This document shows positions 1-7,430 of a stretch of DNA of 26,802 nucleotides, in pieces. The notes under the pieces were generated by a model that had not been told where the DNA came from, did no database searches, and worked only from the letters and a program-made list of their open reading frames with translations. How positions within the stretch are numbered: position 1 is the stretch's first letter; each line of letters starts with the position of its first letter. This DNA comes from CAYVXT01 sp964455485 (GTDB lineage Bacteria > Patescibacteriota > Minisyncoccia > Phycocordibacterales > WO2-35-19): contig CAYVXT010000071.1 of the NCBI GenBank assembly GCA_964455485.1, forward strand, positions 1-26,802, given 5' to 3'. The translations under genes and the position numbers were made by a program.

Positions 1-101
1 AGTCATTAATATTTTACTAAAACAATTTAAATAGCATTACGAAATAATGACTCTAGCTGAATATATACCAAAGACACCCACTAAAAAATCACAATTATAA
101 T
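1..101. other. Noncoding stretch at window edge
   Basis: This AT-rich stretch lies downstream of the peptidoglycan-binding protein gene. The only structure seen is an 8-bp inverted repeat, 1-8 with 45-52, separated by 36 nt and lacking a U-run. No gene or clear terminator is visible. Confidence 0.4.
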
Positions 102-1394
102 TTATAGCTCCCCTACTGCTTTTTCAAGTTTACTCATTGCATTAGTTACAGCATTTCGAGAGTTTACGTATTCCTGGTCATCAAAATAATCATCAGCATC
201 ATCAACATAGTCCCGAGCTTCTGAAAGGTAGTCGAGTGCGTCGTCGTACTTACTATCGAGCGAACCTTTCGCCTCATTTATGTTGCTCCTTGCTGTCGAT
301 AAATAGCTAACAACATTACCGTAACTACTACTGATTAAAAGATTTTTTGCATTATTTAGTGCAGTTCTAGCTTTATTAATAGCATTCTCAGCGTCGGCTG
401 TATCTGAATCACCTATCGCGTCTATCGCATCTTCAGCCAAACTATCAGCCTCGTTTGAAAGACTTATAGTCCTCTCATAATTTTTATCATCATAAGCGTC
501 GTTTGCCTGCGACCATTTGTCATCAGCCTTACTTATGATTGTATTTGAATCGTCAACAGATTTACCCTGGTCTTCAGCGACGTTTATTTTATCCTGAGCT
601 GCTTTAATTGCATTTTTCGCCGCGTCGAGTTCCTGCTTTGCTTCAGCCCTGGTAACTAAAGTGACACCTATTCGTGCAAGTGCTTTATCAATTAAGTCAA
701 AAGCTTCACTCGACAAACTGAGTGACTGGTCATAGTTTGCATTTTTATATGCTTTATTGGCGTCATTAATTTTGGTATTTGCATCTTTCAAATATTCGTT
801 TGACTTATCTACTGATTTTCCTTTCGAATATGCTTCATCTACTCTTGCCTGGGCACTACTTAGAGCACTTTTGGCATCAGTTATGCTATTTTTTGATTCT
901 GACTCATTATCTTTTTTCTCAGTGGCAAGTTTATCGCGCTGATCTTTAAGTTTGCTAACCTGGGCTAAAATTTCACTTATCTTTGCTTGGATAGCAGCAG
1001 CTGAAAGATTTGTTTGAACAGGTGTAGGTGTAGTTTGCTGTCCTGATGATGTGTTAGTTGAAAGAAGCGATAAATACTTTTGCCTAGACGCTGATCCAAA
1101 ATATCCAGTGCTACTTACACCGTTTTCCTTTTGCCATTTCATGACTGCCTTTTTAGTCAGACCATAAAATGTTGTGGTTTCCTTGCCTGGAGCGCCCGCA
1201 CCACTTGTAGAAATTATGTATCCTGAACTATTTAAATATTGCTGCAAACATTTAACATCAACTCCAACAGAGTTTTCTTGCAAATCGCGTGTAAAGTTGC
1301 ATTCTGCAGCGTTTGCACCGATCGGTAAAAGTAAAATTATAAAAAATGAGGCAACAAAAAATTTAGTCTTTTTCATAGCGTATCTTAGATCCAT
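102..1394 (-). CDS. Secreted peptidoglycan-binding-domain protein with helical coiled-coil repeats
   Basis: This is probably a cell-surface or periplasmic structural protein. A basic n-region and a hydrophobic segment (about residues 7-29) ending in ANAA form a signal peptide. Residues 31-110 are a PG_binding_1-like domain (LQENSVGVDVKCLQQYL, later AVMKWQKENGV) of the kind common in Parcubacteria surface proteins. After a Thr/Gln/Pro linker (about 113-130), residues 130-430 are Ala/Asp/Lys/Ser-rich helix with repeated units of roughly 80 residues. Recognisable repeat pieces are GKSVDKSN versus GKSVDDSN and KNANYDQSLSLSSEA versus DDKNYERTISLSNEA. The first Met follows a TATAAT by 9 nt. Met7 (ATG at 1376) is an equally plausible start by signal-peptide shape, and neither has an SD. 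No catalytic domain is seen. The domain calls are solid; the biological role is inferred. Confidence 0.8.
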   Translation of the reverse strand: MDLRYAMKKTKFFVASFFIILLLPIGANAAECNFTRDLQENSVGVDVKCLQQYLNSSGYIISTSGAGAPGKETTTFYGLTKKAVMKWQKENGVSSTGYFGSASRQKYLSLLSTNTSSGQQTTPTPVQTNLSAAAIQAKISEILAQVSKLKDQRDKLATEKKDNESESKNSITDAKSALSSAQARVDEAYSKGKSVDKSNEYLKDANTKINDANKAYKNANYDQSLSLSSEAFDLIDKALARIGVTLVTRAEAKQELDAAKNAIKAAQDKINVAEDQGKSVDDSNTIISKADDKWSQANDAYDDKNYERTISLSNEADSLAEDAIDAIGDSDTADAENAINKARTALNNAKNLLISSSYGNVVSYLSTARSNINEAKGSLDSKYDDALDYLSEARDYVDDADDYFDDQEYVNSRNAVTNAMSKLEKAVGEL

Positions 1395-1403
1395 TATAGA
1401 TAT

Positions 1404-1432
1404 ATTATATAAAATACGAATTAAAATAGGAA
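1404..1432 (-). promoter_or_regulatory. Putative promoter of the PG-binding protein
   Basis: A TATAAT lies at 1404-1409 on the minus strand, 9 nt upstream of the ATG at 1394. The hexamer 17 nt further up (TTCCTA, 1427-1432) is a poor -35. A start site about 7 nt after the -10 would give a nearly leaderless mRNA. Confidence 0.4.
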
Positions 1433-1482
1433 CTCAAATTCTGTATAAAACTGCCTCAAATTACAACAAATTATTGGTATTA

Positions 1483-1523
1483 AAATGAAAAGCGCCGGAA
1501 CACAAAAAAGTGTTATCCGGCGC
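1483..1523 (-). terminator. Intrinsic terminator of the small RNA / ftsI
   Basis: A perfect 8-bp GC-rich stem (GCGCCGGA, 1492-1499, with 1516-1523) is extended by an inner ACAC/GTGT pairing. On the minus strand it is followed by TTTTCATTTT. The plus-strand side has no U-run, so it serves leftward transcription. Confidence 0.85.
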
Positions 1524-1603
1524 AATCTGCAGACTCTAGGTGGTACCCCAGAGCCTGGGTATTTGGAGGATCAGGAGGATGAACCCCTCCAAATACCCTT
1601 TCT
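1483..1603 (-). ncRNA. Candidate structured small RNA (about 120 nt), unassigned family
   Basis: This noncoding stretch downstream of ftsI has its own promoter (1610-1638) and ends in an intrinsic terminator. Reading the minus strand, the first hairpin is a perfect 13-bp stem (1598-1586 with 1569-1557) capped by a 16-nt loop carrying CCTCCT, the anti-Shine-Dalgarno core. A second stem pairs GGCTCT with AGAGTC (about 1555-1534). Alternatively, the 5' end GTACC can pair with GGTAC at about 1543-1547. The third stem is the terminator. It does not match what I know of 6S RNA, SRP RNA (no GGAA apical motif), tmRNA or RNase P. It could instead be only an elaborate ftsI 3' UTR, but the good promoter argues for an independent RNA. 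Confidence 0.55.
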
Positions 1604-1609
1604 GGTACA

Positions 1610-1638
1610 ATCTTAGCATACTCTATTTTATTTGTAAA
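1610..1638 (-). promoter_or_regulatory. Promoter of the candidate small RNA
   Basis: On the minus strand, TTTACA (1633-1638) is followed by exactly 17 nt and TAAGAT (1610-1615) with an extended TGC before it. The predicted start is at about 1602-1604, just before the first hairpin. It lies in noncoding DNA 17 nt past the ftsI stop codon. Confidence 0.65.
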
Positions 1639-1654
1639 GCCCTATTGTGGATAA

Positions 1655-3385
1655 TTAGCTTGACACCACATTTACAGTATTTACATCCTCCGGGCGATCT
1701 GGCGGCAATTGGTAGTAATTTATTAGGAATTTTGTGATATGGAGGAACGGGTCAGTGAGTGTTTCAGAAGCATATCTTACATTTTTGGGGTATATATGGA
1801 ATAGAAAAACTAAAAATTTAGGATTATTTGCTGGGAAATAGCCAAAAAACGAGTGCAAATATTTACCTTCCACATATCCTGGTCTGCCTTCATCTGTCAT
1901 TTGTGCTGTGCCTGTTTTTGCGGCAATACTATATCCAGGAATTTTGGCAGTTCCCCCTCTTAACGCCTCATCAACAACTTTAGTGAGCATATTTGTGACA
2001 GTATCAGCTGTTTCTTTTTTTATAACCTGTTTACCAGCTGGGAATGATAACCTTCGAGTGAGACCACTTTCATATTCAATTTTTTTAACTAAATGCGGAT
2101 TAACTAATTTCCCTCCGTTTGCAAGAACAGAAAGAGCCCGCACTGTAGCAATCGGTGTAAGCGCAATACCTTGTCCATATGACGCAGTTGCCATCTCAAT
2201 ATCTCTTGTACTATCAAGATTATTTATCAAGCCGACAGCCTCGTTTGGTAAATCAATACCAGTCTCAGCCCCAATTCCAAAACTTTTCATATAGTCACTA
2301 AATTTTTTATTTCCCAATTTAAGTGCTATATACGACACACCGGTATTGAGTGATTGACTCAAAATTTGTTGCATATCTGTTTCTCCTCTGCCTTTGCCAT
2401 CATAGTTTGATATCCTTTTTCCATTCAATACAAGGTAACCTGCGTCAAAATAAGTGCTTTTTGGAGTTATTACATTTGCATCAAGCCCGGCAGCCATAGT
2501 AAGAGGTTTTATAATGGAACCCATTTCATAAACCCCTTCAACTATTGGATTCTTAAAAGTATTTGGGTCAGCATCTTTAAAGTTGTTTGGATCAAATCCA
2601 GGATTCCAGGCAATACCCAAAATCTCACCAGTTGCAGGGTCCAGTACAACACCACCCGCAGCAGTGCTTTGCCATTCATCACGTACGCTTTTTAACTCAT
2701 CTTCAAGAAAGAGCTGAACTGTAGGCTCGATAGTAGTCACCACACTACCCTCTTCACGCGAATCACTATCCAATGTTTGTTTTACGTTAGAAAAGAATTC
2801 AGCAAAAAAGTTTGTATAGGCTTTAGAGGGGTCTCGTTTTAATGTGTCTTCATAATATCTCTCCAGGCCATATCTTCCGGCGAGCTCATTTTCATTATAA
2901 GCAACAAACCCTATAGTTTGTGAGGCCAACTTGCCACCAGGATAGTAACGCCATTTATCACTAGCAAGTGTAATACCGTATAAATTTAGTTTTTTGATCT
3001 TATCTGCGGTCTCGATATTTAAATGTTGAACAACTTCCTCACTTGCATCATCTTTTTTTGATGCTTTTTTCATAAACTCATTCTTATCTATAGGAGTGAC
3101 TGCATTTAATTTTTCATATAACTCATTGGGATTGTTAACAATCTTTGGGTTTATATATATGGTATATCCTGTGCGTGAAATAGCAGCCGGAACTGTTTCG
3201 CCATCCTTCGATGTAAAGTATATTTCGCCCCTATCATAAGAGACTGTGTTTTGGTTTATATATTGTCTATCTGCTTGTCCAGCAAAAGACTTCCCATGCA
3301 CAATTTGTACAAAGTAAAGTCTGACCACAAGCACAATTGCTGCAAGCAAAACTAATGATGATATAACTCTAATACGGCCAGACAT
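1655..3385 (-). CDS. ftsI: Class B penicillin-binding protein, septal transpeptidase (FtsI/PBP3 type)
   Basis: This enzyme cross-links peptidoglycan at the division septum. One N-terminal transmembrane helix (about residues 10-32, counted from a possible TTG start at 3397) is followed by a pedestal region and the transpeptidase domain. All three catalytic motifs are present: SIIK at 294-297 (nucleophile Ser294), SLN at 349-351 and KTG at 494-496. No PASTA domain is seen. I chose the ATG at 3385 (MSGRIRV) over the TTG four codons upstream; neither has an SD. The gene is last in the mraZ-rsmH-ftsL-ftsI order typical of the division cluster, which supports FtsI over PBP2; the rod-type PBP2 is encoded separately at 8741. 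It has its own promoter at 3412-3441. Confidence 0.93.
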   Translation of the reverse strand: MSGRIRVISSLVLLAAIVLVVRLYFVQIVHGKSFAGQADRQYINQNTVSYDRGEIYFTSKDGETVPAAISRTGYTIYINPKIVNNPNELYEKLNAVTPIDKNEFMKKASKKDDASEEVVQHLNIETADKIKKLNLYGITLASDKWRYYPGGKLASQTIGFVAYNENELAGRYGLERYYEDTLKRDPSKAYTNFFAEFFSNVKQTLDSDSREEGSVVTTIEPTVQLFLEDELKSVRDEWQSTAAGGVVLDPATGEILGIAWNPGFDPNNFKDADPNTFKNPIVEGVYEMGSIIKPLTMAAGLDANVITPKSTYFDAGYLVLNGKRISNYDGKGRGETDMQQILSQSLNTGVSYIALKLGNKKFSDYMKSFGIGAETGIDLPNEAVGLINNLDSTRDIEMATASYGQGIALTPIATVRALSVLANGGKLVNPHLVKKIEYESGLTRRLSFPAGKQVIKKETADTVTNMLTKVVDEALRGGTAKIPGYSIAAKTGTAQMTDEGRPGYVEGKYLHSFFGYFPANNPKFLVFLFHIYPKNVRYASETLTDPFLHITKFLINYYQLPPDRPEDVNTVNVVSS

Positions 3386-3411
3386 ATTTAAATACAAATG
3401 CTAAGTAGTGC

Positions 3412-3441
3412 ATTATAACTGATTTAGGCCGCTATGTTCAA
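3412..3441 (-). promoter_or_regulatory. Promoter of ftsI
   Basis: On the minus strand, TTGAAC (3436-3441) and TATAAT (3412-3417) are separated by 18 nt, in the 62-nt gap between ftsL and ftsI. The predicted start at about 3405 leaves a leader of about 20 nt to the ATG at 3385. ftsI can therefore be transcribed apart from mraZ. Confidence 0.65.
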
Positions 3442-3447
3442 ACATTA

Positions 3448-3768
3448 TTACCTTCTGTAAGAGAGAGCTTTGCTTTCAGGCATTGCAATTAGAAATGTTT
3501 GATTGTCTACCTCAATAAAACCCATACTTTTTGCCTTTGCTATACTCATGCCGTTTTCCAAAGCCAACCTCGAAGATTCCTTTTCGCTCACTTCAACGTT
3601 TAAGACTTGAACATCTTCTTTAGAGTGCTCAAGAACAGTAAGAGTGCGTACTGCTGAATTTGCAAAGAAAATATACAGTGCAATTGAAATAGCAATTAGC
3701 CCAGTAAGCACAATATTTGTGTATTTATGCAACGCTATTGCCTCTGAAATTTGTTTTACTGTGCTCAT
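3448..3768 (-). CDS. ftsL: FtsL-like single-pass division protein
   Basis: This 106-residue bitopic protein has a short cytoplasmic N-terminus, one transmembrane helix (about residues 18-36) and an external segment with coiled-coil character (about 45-75: heptad-like spacing of L/V with E/K/S). Sequence identity in FtsL/DivIC proteins is very low, so the call rests on topology, size and position between rsmH and ftsI, the canonical ftsL slot. FtsL helps recruit and activate the FtsWI synthase. Its ATG overlaps the rsmH TGA stop by 4 nt (ATGA, 3765-3768), indicating translational coupling. A DivIC/FtsB-like assignment is the alternative. Confidence 0.7.
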   Translation of the reverse strand: MSTVKQISEAIALHKYTNIVLTGLIAISIALYIFFANSAVRTLTVLEHSKEDVQVLNVEVSEKESSRLALENGMSIAKAKSMGFIEVDNQTFLIAMPESKALSYRR

Positions 3769-4685
3769 TTTTTTTGAATTACTCTTAATTTTGCACTGCG
3801 AGATCTTGGATTTTCCTTTAATTCTTCATCAGAAGCCGATATTGGTTTTCTTGAATAATTTTCGGGAATTTTGCCAATTTCACTCTCAACTTTTAACTTA
3901 ATAAAATTTTTAACGATTCGATCTTCTAAGCTATGAAAAGAAATTACTGCCAACCGACCCTCTGGTTTTAAAATATTAAATGCATTTTCTAAACCTTCCT
4001 GTAGTGCCCTCAGTTCATCATTTACAGCGATTCGGATAGCCTGAAATGTTCTTGTTGCGGGGTGTATTCTTCCAAATCTATAAAAAACCGGGACTGAATT
4101 TTTTATAATTTCTGCAAGCTCTTTAGATGTCTCGATCGGTTTTATCTTTCTTCTTTCTACTATCGCTTTGGCTATTCTTCTTGAATACTTTTCTTCACCA
4201 AAACCGTATATTACGTCAGCAAGGTTTTGCTCTTCCCAACTATTCACCACATCATATGCTGTGACATCACCCTCTGTGATATTTTTCGAAAACGTCATGA
4301 TCAGTGGTTCATCCTTTAAAAAACTAAACCCTCTGCCATTTTCGCCACCTTCCGAGTCAATGTTGAACTGATCAGTACTCCACCCCAAATCAAAAATTAT
4401 TTTGTCTGGATTGGATATTTCAAGGAGTGCTGGACACTCATCAATCTTTCTAAAATTTAGAATTGTGAGCTTTGGTTTGGCACCTAGGAGAGAAAGTCTT
4501 TGTTTTGATATTTCAAGCGAAGTCTCATCTGCATCAATTCCAGCTATTATGACTGCGCTTCCAAAACGCTTCCAAACTTCTTCCATATGCCCTCCCGATC
4601 CAACAGTTGCATCTAGGTAGGTTTCCCCAGGCTTTAGATCAAGTGCATCTATTGTTTCTTTTAAAAGAACTGACTTGTGGGCCAT
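3765..4685 (-). CDS. rsmH: 16S rRNA (cytosine(1402)-N4)-methyltransferase
   Basis: This SAM-dependent methyltransferase modifies the decoding centre of 16S rRNA (formerly MraW). It is 306 residues long, normal for the family. Motifs seen are the SAM-binding DATVGSGGHMEEV (about residues 25-37), the acidic GIDADETSLEIS, DLGWSTDQF (about 99-107), NDELRALQEGL and the family signature ISFHSLEDRIVKNF near residue 250. The middle helical insertion is present. It begins 12 nt after the mraZ stop and overlaps ftsL by 4 nt, so it is in one transcript with both. Its stop is TGA, evidence that TGA is a normal stop here. Confidence 0.97.
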   Translation of the reverse strand: MAHKSVLLKETIDALDLKPGETYLDATVGSGGHMEEVWKRFGSAVIIAGIDADETSLEISKQRLSLLGAKPKLTILNFRKIDECPALLEISNPDKIIFDLGWSTDQFNIDSEGGENGRGFSFLKDEPLIMTFSKNITEGDVTAYDVVNSWEEQNLADVIYGFGEEKYSRRIAKAIVERRKIKPIETSKELAEIIKNSVPVFYRFGRIHPATRTFQAIRIAVNDELRALQEGLENAFNILKPEGRLAVISFHSLEDRIVKNFIKLKVESEIGKIPENYSRKPISASDEELKENPRSRSAKLRVIQKK

Positions 4686-4697
4686 ATAAGTGAGTTA

Positions 4698-5135
4698 TTA
4701 CATAATGCCGAGTCCCGAGAGCTTTTCTGCCAAACCATCTGCTTGCTTTTCAACCTGTCTCTTGTATTGGTCCCAAGACTTTTCGTTCCATATTTCTAGG
4801 CGGTTTTGGACCCCAATCATTACGACTTTTGATTTCAAATCGGCACGCTCTCGAAGAAAGTCTGGCACCAGTATCCGTCCAATTGAATCTACTTCCACCT
4901 CACTCGCTCCACCAAACATATATCGGGTGAAGCTTCTCATGTCAGAAGAAAGCATCGAAGCATTTTCTGAAAGCTTTGAAGCTATCTTTTGCCACTCAGC
5001 AGAACTAAAAACGAACAGACACTGGTCCAAACCCGGCGTTATGACCATCTTTTTTCCAATAATCGATCTAAACTTTGATGGCAAGGACACTCTGTTTTTG
5101 TCATCTATCGTATGTGTATACTCGCCAATAAGCAT
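4698..5135 (-). CDS. mraZ: Transcriptional regulator MraZ
   Basis: MraZ is a ring-forming DNA-binding protein that controls the division/cell-wall cluster and its own gene. At 145 residues it carries both AbrB-like halves, each with the family DxxxR signature: DDKNRVSLPSKFR (about residues 11-23) and DSIGRILVPDFLR (about 82-94). It is first in the mraZ-rsmH-ftsL operon. The upstream DNA carries an array of MraZ-type boxes overlapping the probable promoter, so autorepression is expected. Confidence 0.96.
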   Translation of the reverse strand: MLIGEYTHTIDDKNRVSLPSKFRSIIGKKMVITPGLDQCLFVFSSAEWQKIASKLSENASMLSSDMRSFTRYMFGGASEVEVDSIGRILVPDFLRERADLKSKVVMIGVQNRLEIWNEKSWDQYKRQVEKQADGLAEKLSGLGIM

Positions 5136-5163
5136 AGATCCATTCTTAGAATTAAGATTTCAT

Positions 5164-5230
5164 ACCACTTCTTCCCACTTGATTCCATTTTATACCACTC
5201 AATATTCCATGTCTACCACTTTTAACCAAA
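5164..5230 (-). promoter_or_regulatory. Phased array of MraZ boxes
   Basis: On the minus strand, GTGG/ATGG-type hexamers repeat with helical phasing. The plus-strand complements start at 5164 (ACCACT), 5174 (CCCACT), 5184 (TCCATT) and 5194 (ACCACT), all exactly 10 bp apart. A second set follows at 5215 (ACCACT) and 5225 (ACCAAA), with a weaker box at 5206. MraZ of E. coli and Mycoplasma is known to bind direct repeats of TGGG- or GTG-containing boxes spaced by about 10 bp upstream of mraZ, which this reproduces. Confidence 0.8.
5189..5197 (-). promoter_or_regulatory. Probable extended -10 of the mraZ promoter
   Basis: On the minus strand TG-G-TATAAA (5197-5189) forms an extended -10 embedded in an MraZ box. 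No convincing -35 is seen. The expected start at about 5182 gives a leader of about 47 nt that itself contains two boxes, so bound MraZ would block both polymerase entry and escape. Confidence 0.45.
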
Positions 5231-5301
5231 AAGTGTGGATAAATACATTTTCTTTTTTCATTAAAATTAAATTTTGTTCAGTTCTAAAATATGGCTGAAT
5301 A

Positions 5302-5330
5302 AGAACACAAAAACGGCCTCACAGCCGTTT
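5302..5330 (-). terminator. Intrinsic terminator of lysS
   Basis: A perfect 7-bp stem (AAACGGC 5311-5317 with GCCGTTT 5324-5330) and 6-nt loop is followed on the minus strand by TTTTTGTGTTCTT. It lies 43 nt past the lysS stop and separates lysS from mraZ control. Confidence 0.75.
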
Positions 5331-5372
5331 CTTCATCATTTTCGCAAATTTAAAATAATTGAGTTTTTTCTA

Positions 5373-6827
5373 TTACTCCCTTGGGCGCATAAGAGGAAAA
5401 GTTTGGAGTTCCCGAAGCGGTGTATCTGCAAGAAATGCAAAAAGTCTTTCTCCAAAACCAAAGCCACAGGTAGGTGGCATACCGTGCTCTAACATTTCAA
5501 CAAATTCTAGGTCAGGCATCATTGCCTCTTCGTCTCCAGCTTCAAGCAATCTGCCTTGCTCTTCAAAACGTTTTGCTTGGTCTATAGGATCGTTAAGTTC
5601 TGAGTAGCCGCGACCCACCTCACTACCAGCTATTATTGGTTGAAACATTTGCACAGTTTTACCATCTGACCGTCTCTTTGCTAGAGGCGCAACCAAAACA
5701 GGATGATTTATCAAAAACGCAGGTCCAGAAATATTTCGTCTACAATATTTCCAAATAGTATCAGTCAAACGCTCTCTATTTTCACCCTCATATTTTACAT
5801 CTAACTCTTTCAGTTTAGATTCAATTTCGTGATCAGTGGCACTATTTATATCTAGACCTGTTTGTTTTCGTATTTCCTCAGCATAATCTACCTCCTTCCA
5901 TTCATGAGAAAGATCAAAAGTATGACCTTTAGTCATAAACTGTGTAGTACCAAAAACCTCCTTAGCAATAGTTATGTAAAGCTCTTTTACTAATTGCATA
6001 CCGTCTTTATAGTCAGCATAAGCCCAATAGAACTCTAAATTTGTAAATTCTTGCAAATGTTCTGGACTAGAACCTTCATTTCGATAAATTTTTCCTATTT
6101 CAAAAGTTTTAGGAAATCCTGCAGCCATAAGTCTTTTTTGCCAAAGCTCCCCCACCGAAATTCGCAAATAAACATCAATATCAAGATCATTGTGGTGAGT
6201 AATAAATGGCCGAGCATCAGCACCACCCGTAGTCAACTCCAACGTTGGCGTTTCAACCTCTAAAAAACCTCTTTCCTTAAAAAAGGCTCTAGCAACATCC
6301 CAAAATTTAGATTTTTTCACAAGTAAGTCTCGAAGATCTTGATTGTTTAACAAATCCAAATATCGCTTACGATATCTCTCTTCAACATCTGTTAGACCAG
6401 CCCATTTTTCAGGCAGCGGAAGTAATGATTTGGAAGCTATTGCCCAACTTCTTACAAACAGACTTTCTTCACCAGTTTTACTTTTTTGAGATACACCTGT
6501 GACAGAAATAAAATCACCGATATCGGCAGTATCAACAAAGAGCGAGAAAGCATCTTCTGGCATTTCGTCCTTTTTAAATATTGCCTGGACTTTTTCAGTT
6601 CCGTCAAACAATACTGCAAAAAGTATCGCCCCTTGACCTCGAATTATCATTATGCGGCCAGCAATGGAAATCTCTTTCTCTGAGGCTTCAAGATCATTAA
6701 ACCTCTGTTTAAATTCGGAAATCGTAAAGTCTCGTGGTACTTTCGCAGGATACGGGTTAATACCCTGAGCTTTTAGCTGTTCAAGTTTTTTTATTCTAGC
6801 TTCTCTGATTTCTTCAAGTGAGGCCAT
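5373..6827 (-). CDS. lysS: Lysyl-tRNA synthetase, class II
   Basis: This enzyme charges tRNA-Lys with lysine using ATP. It is 484 residues long, normal for bacterial LysRS. The N-terminal OB-fold anticodon domain spans about residues 55-150 (ISIAGRIMIIRGQG). The class II core follows, with VETPTLELTTGGADARPF (motif 1 region, about 190-207), FEIGKIYRNEGSSPEHLQEFT (motif 2 Arg, about 243-263) and GFGFGERL near the C-terminus (motif 3). The final segment RELQTFPLMRPRE resembles the usual LysRS/AsxRS C-terminus. It is co-directional with greA, 73 nt downstream of it, and has no clear promoter of its own. A 12-bp inverted repeat sits directly before its start codon. Confidence 0.96.
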   Translation of the reverse strand: MASLEEIREARIKKLEQLKAQGINPYPAKVPRDFTISEFKQRFNDLEASEKEISIAGRIMIIRGQGAILFAVLFDGTEKVQAIFKKDEMPEDAFSLFVDTADIGDFISVTGVSQKSKTGEESLFVRSWAIASKSLLPLPEKWAGLTDVEERYRKRYLDLLNNQDLRDLLVKKSKFWDVARAFFKERGFLEVETPTLELTTGGADARPFITHHNDLDIDVYLRISVGELWQKRLMAAGFPKTFEIGKIYRNEGSSPEHLQEFTNLEFYWAYADYKDGMQLVKELYITIAKEVFGTTQFMTKGHTFDLSHEWKEVDYAEEIRKQTGLDINSATDHEIESKLKELDVKYEGENRERLTDTIWKYCRRNISGPAFLINHPVLVAPLAKRRSDGKTVQMFQPIIAGSEVGRGYSELNDPIDQAKRFEEQGRLLEAGDEEAMMPDLEFVEMLEHGMPPTCGFGFGERLFAFLADTPLRELQTFPLMRPRE

Positions 6828-6830
6828 TTT

Positions 6831-6880
6831 AAGTTTGAAAGTTTTAAAAGCGCAAGTTAAAAAGTTGTACTTTCAAACTT
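6831..6880. repeat. 12-bp inverted repeat abutting the lysS start codon
   Basis: AAGTTTGAAAGT at 6831-6842 is perfectly complementary to 6869-6880, leaving a 26-nt loop. The stem base ends 3 nt before the lysS ATG (6827). Further AAGTT/AACTT pieces flank it (6854-6860, 6883-6896). There is no following U-run, so it is not a standard terminator. Confidence 0.7.
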
Positions 6881-6900
6881 TGAAACTTGTAACTTTATAA

Positions 6901-7365
6901 CTATTGTATACTAATTATTTTATATGTGATAGTTCCTACAGGTGCTTCAAAACTAAACGAGTCCCCCTTCTTTTTACCAATTGTAGCTTCACCAAATGGT
7001 GAATGCACAGATATTTTTGCGGCAGATAGATCCGACTCTTCGCCACCAACTATTGTATAAGTTTTTTCTTCTTTACTTCCGGACTTAACAACTGTGATCA
7101 CAGACCCCACAGAAACCTGATCATGACCATGAGAAGACACTATTGTAGCGTTTTTTAGCATCGACTCTATTTTTTGAATTCTGTCTTCAACGAGACCTTG
7201 CATATCTCTCGCTTCGTGATATTCAGCATTTTCTGATAAATCCCCCAAAGATTTGGCATATTCAAGTTGCTCCGCAACTTCCTTGCGCTTAACTTTCTTT
7301 AAGTGTTCAAGTTCTTCAATAAGAGCTTGATGCTTCTCCTTTGTCAAATATTCTTTTTCTTGCAT
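6901..7365 (-). CDS. greA: Transcription elongation factor GreA
   Basis: GreA rescues backtracked RNA polymerase by stimulating transcript cleavage through the secondary channel. At 154 residues it is of standard length. The N-terminal antiparallel coiled coil (about residues 1-75) carries the acidic tip GDLSENAEYHEA (about 41-52), whose Asp and Glu coordinate the catalytic Mg. The C-terminal FKBP-like domain contains the conserved VSVGSVITVV and SPFGEATIGKKKGD segments. It is the first gene of a greA-lysS transcript from the promoter at 7395-7422. No SD is visible in the roughly 23-nt leader. Confidence 0.97.
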   Translation of the reverse strand: MQEKEYLTKEKHQALIEELEHLKKVKRKEVAEQLEYAKSLGDLSENAEYHEARDMQGLVEDRIQKIESMLKNATIVSSHGHDQVSVGSVITVVKSGSKEEKTYTIVGGEESDLSAAKISVHSPFGEATIGKKKGDSFSFEAPVGTITYKIISIQ

Positions 7366-7394
7366 TTAAAAAAATTAAAGTAATGTGTTGCAGT

Positions 7395-7422
7395 ATTGTA
7401 AGCTATTTGACTCAAAAGTCAA
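7395..7422 (-). promoter_or_regulatory. Promoter of greA-lysS with palindromic -35
   Basis: On the minus strand, TTGACT (7417-7422), a 16-nt spacer and TACAAT (7395-7400) form a good promoter. The -35 is one arm of a perfect palindrome, TTGACT-4 nt-AGTCAA (7407-7422). This could be an operator or a weak hairpin at the end of the murF transcript. Confidence 0.7.
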
Positions 7423-7430
7423 TCAAGATT

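Noticed and set aside
1..52. 8-bp inverted repeat 1-8/45-52 as a terminator
   Set aside because: The loop is 36 nt, the stem is AT-rich and no U-run follows; likely chance.
1540..1737. Plus-strand reading frame with an AGGAGG directly before an ATG at 1580
   Set aside because: The AGGAGG is part of the 13-bp hairpin loop read on the wrong strand, abuts the ATG with no spacing, and the frame runs antisense into the ftsI 3' end with no family resemblance.
3385..3397. TTG start for ftsI four codons upstream
   Set aside because: An ATG four codons downstream begins the conserved N-terminus; no SD or spacing favours the TTG.
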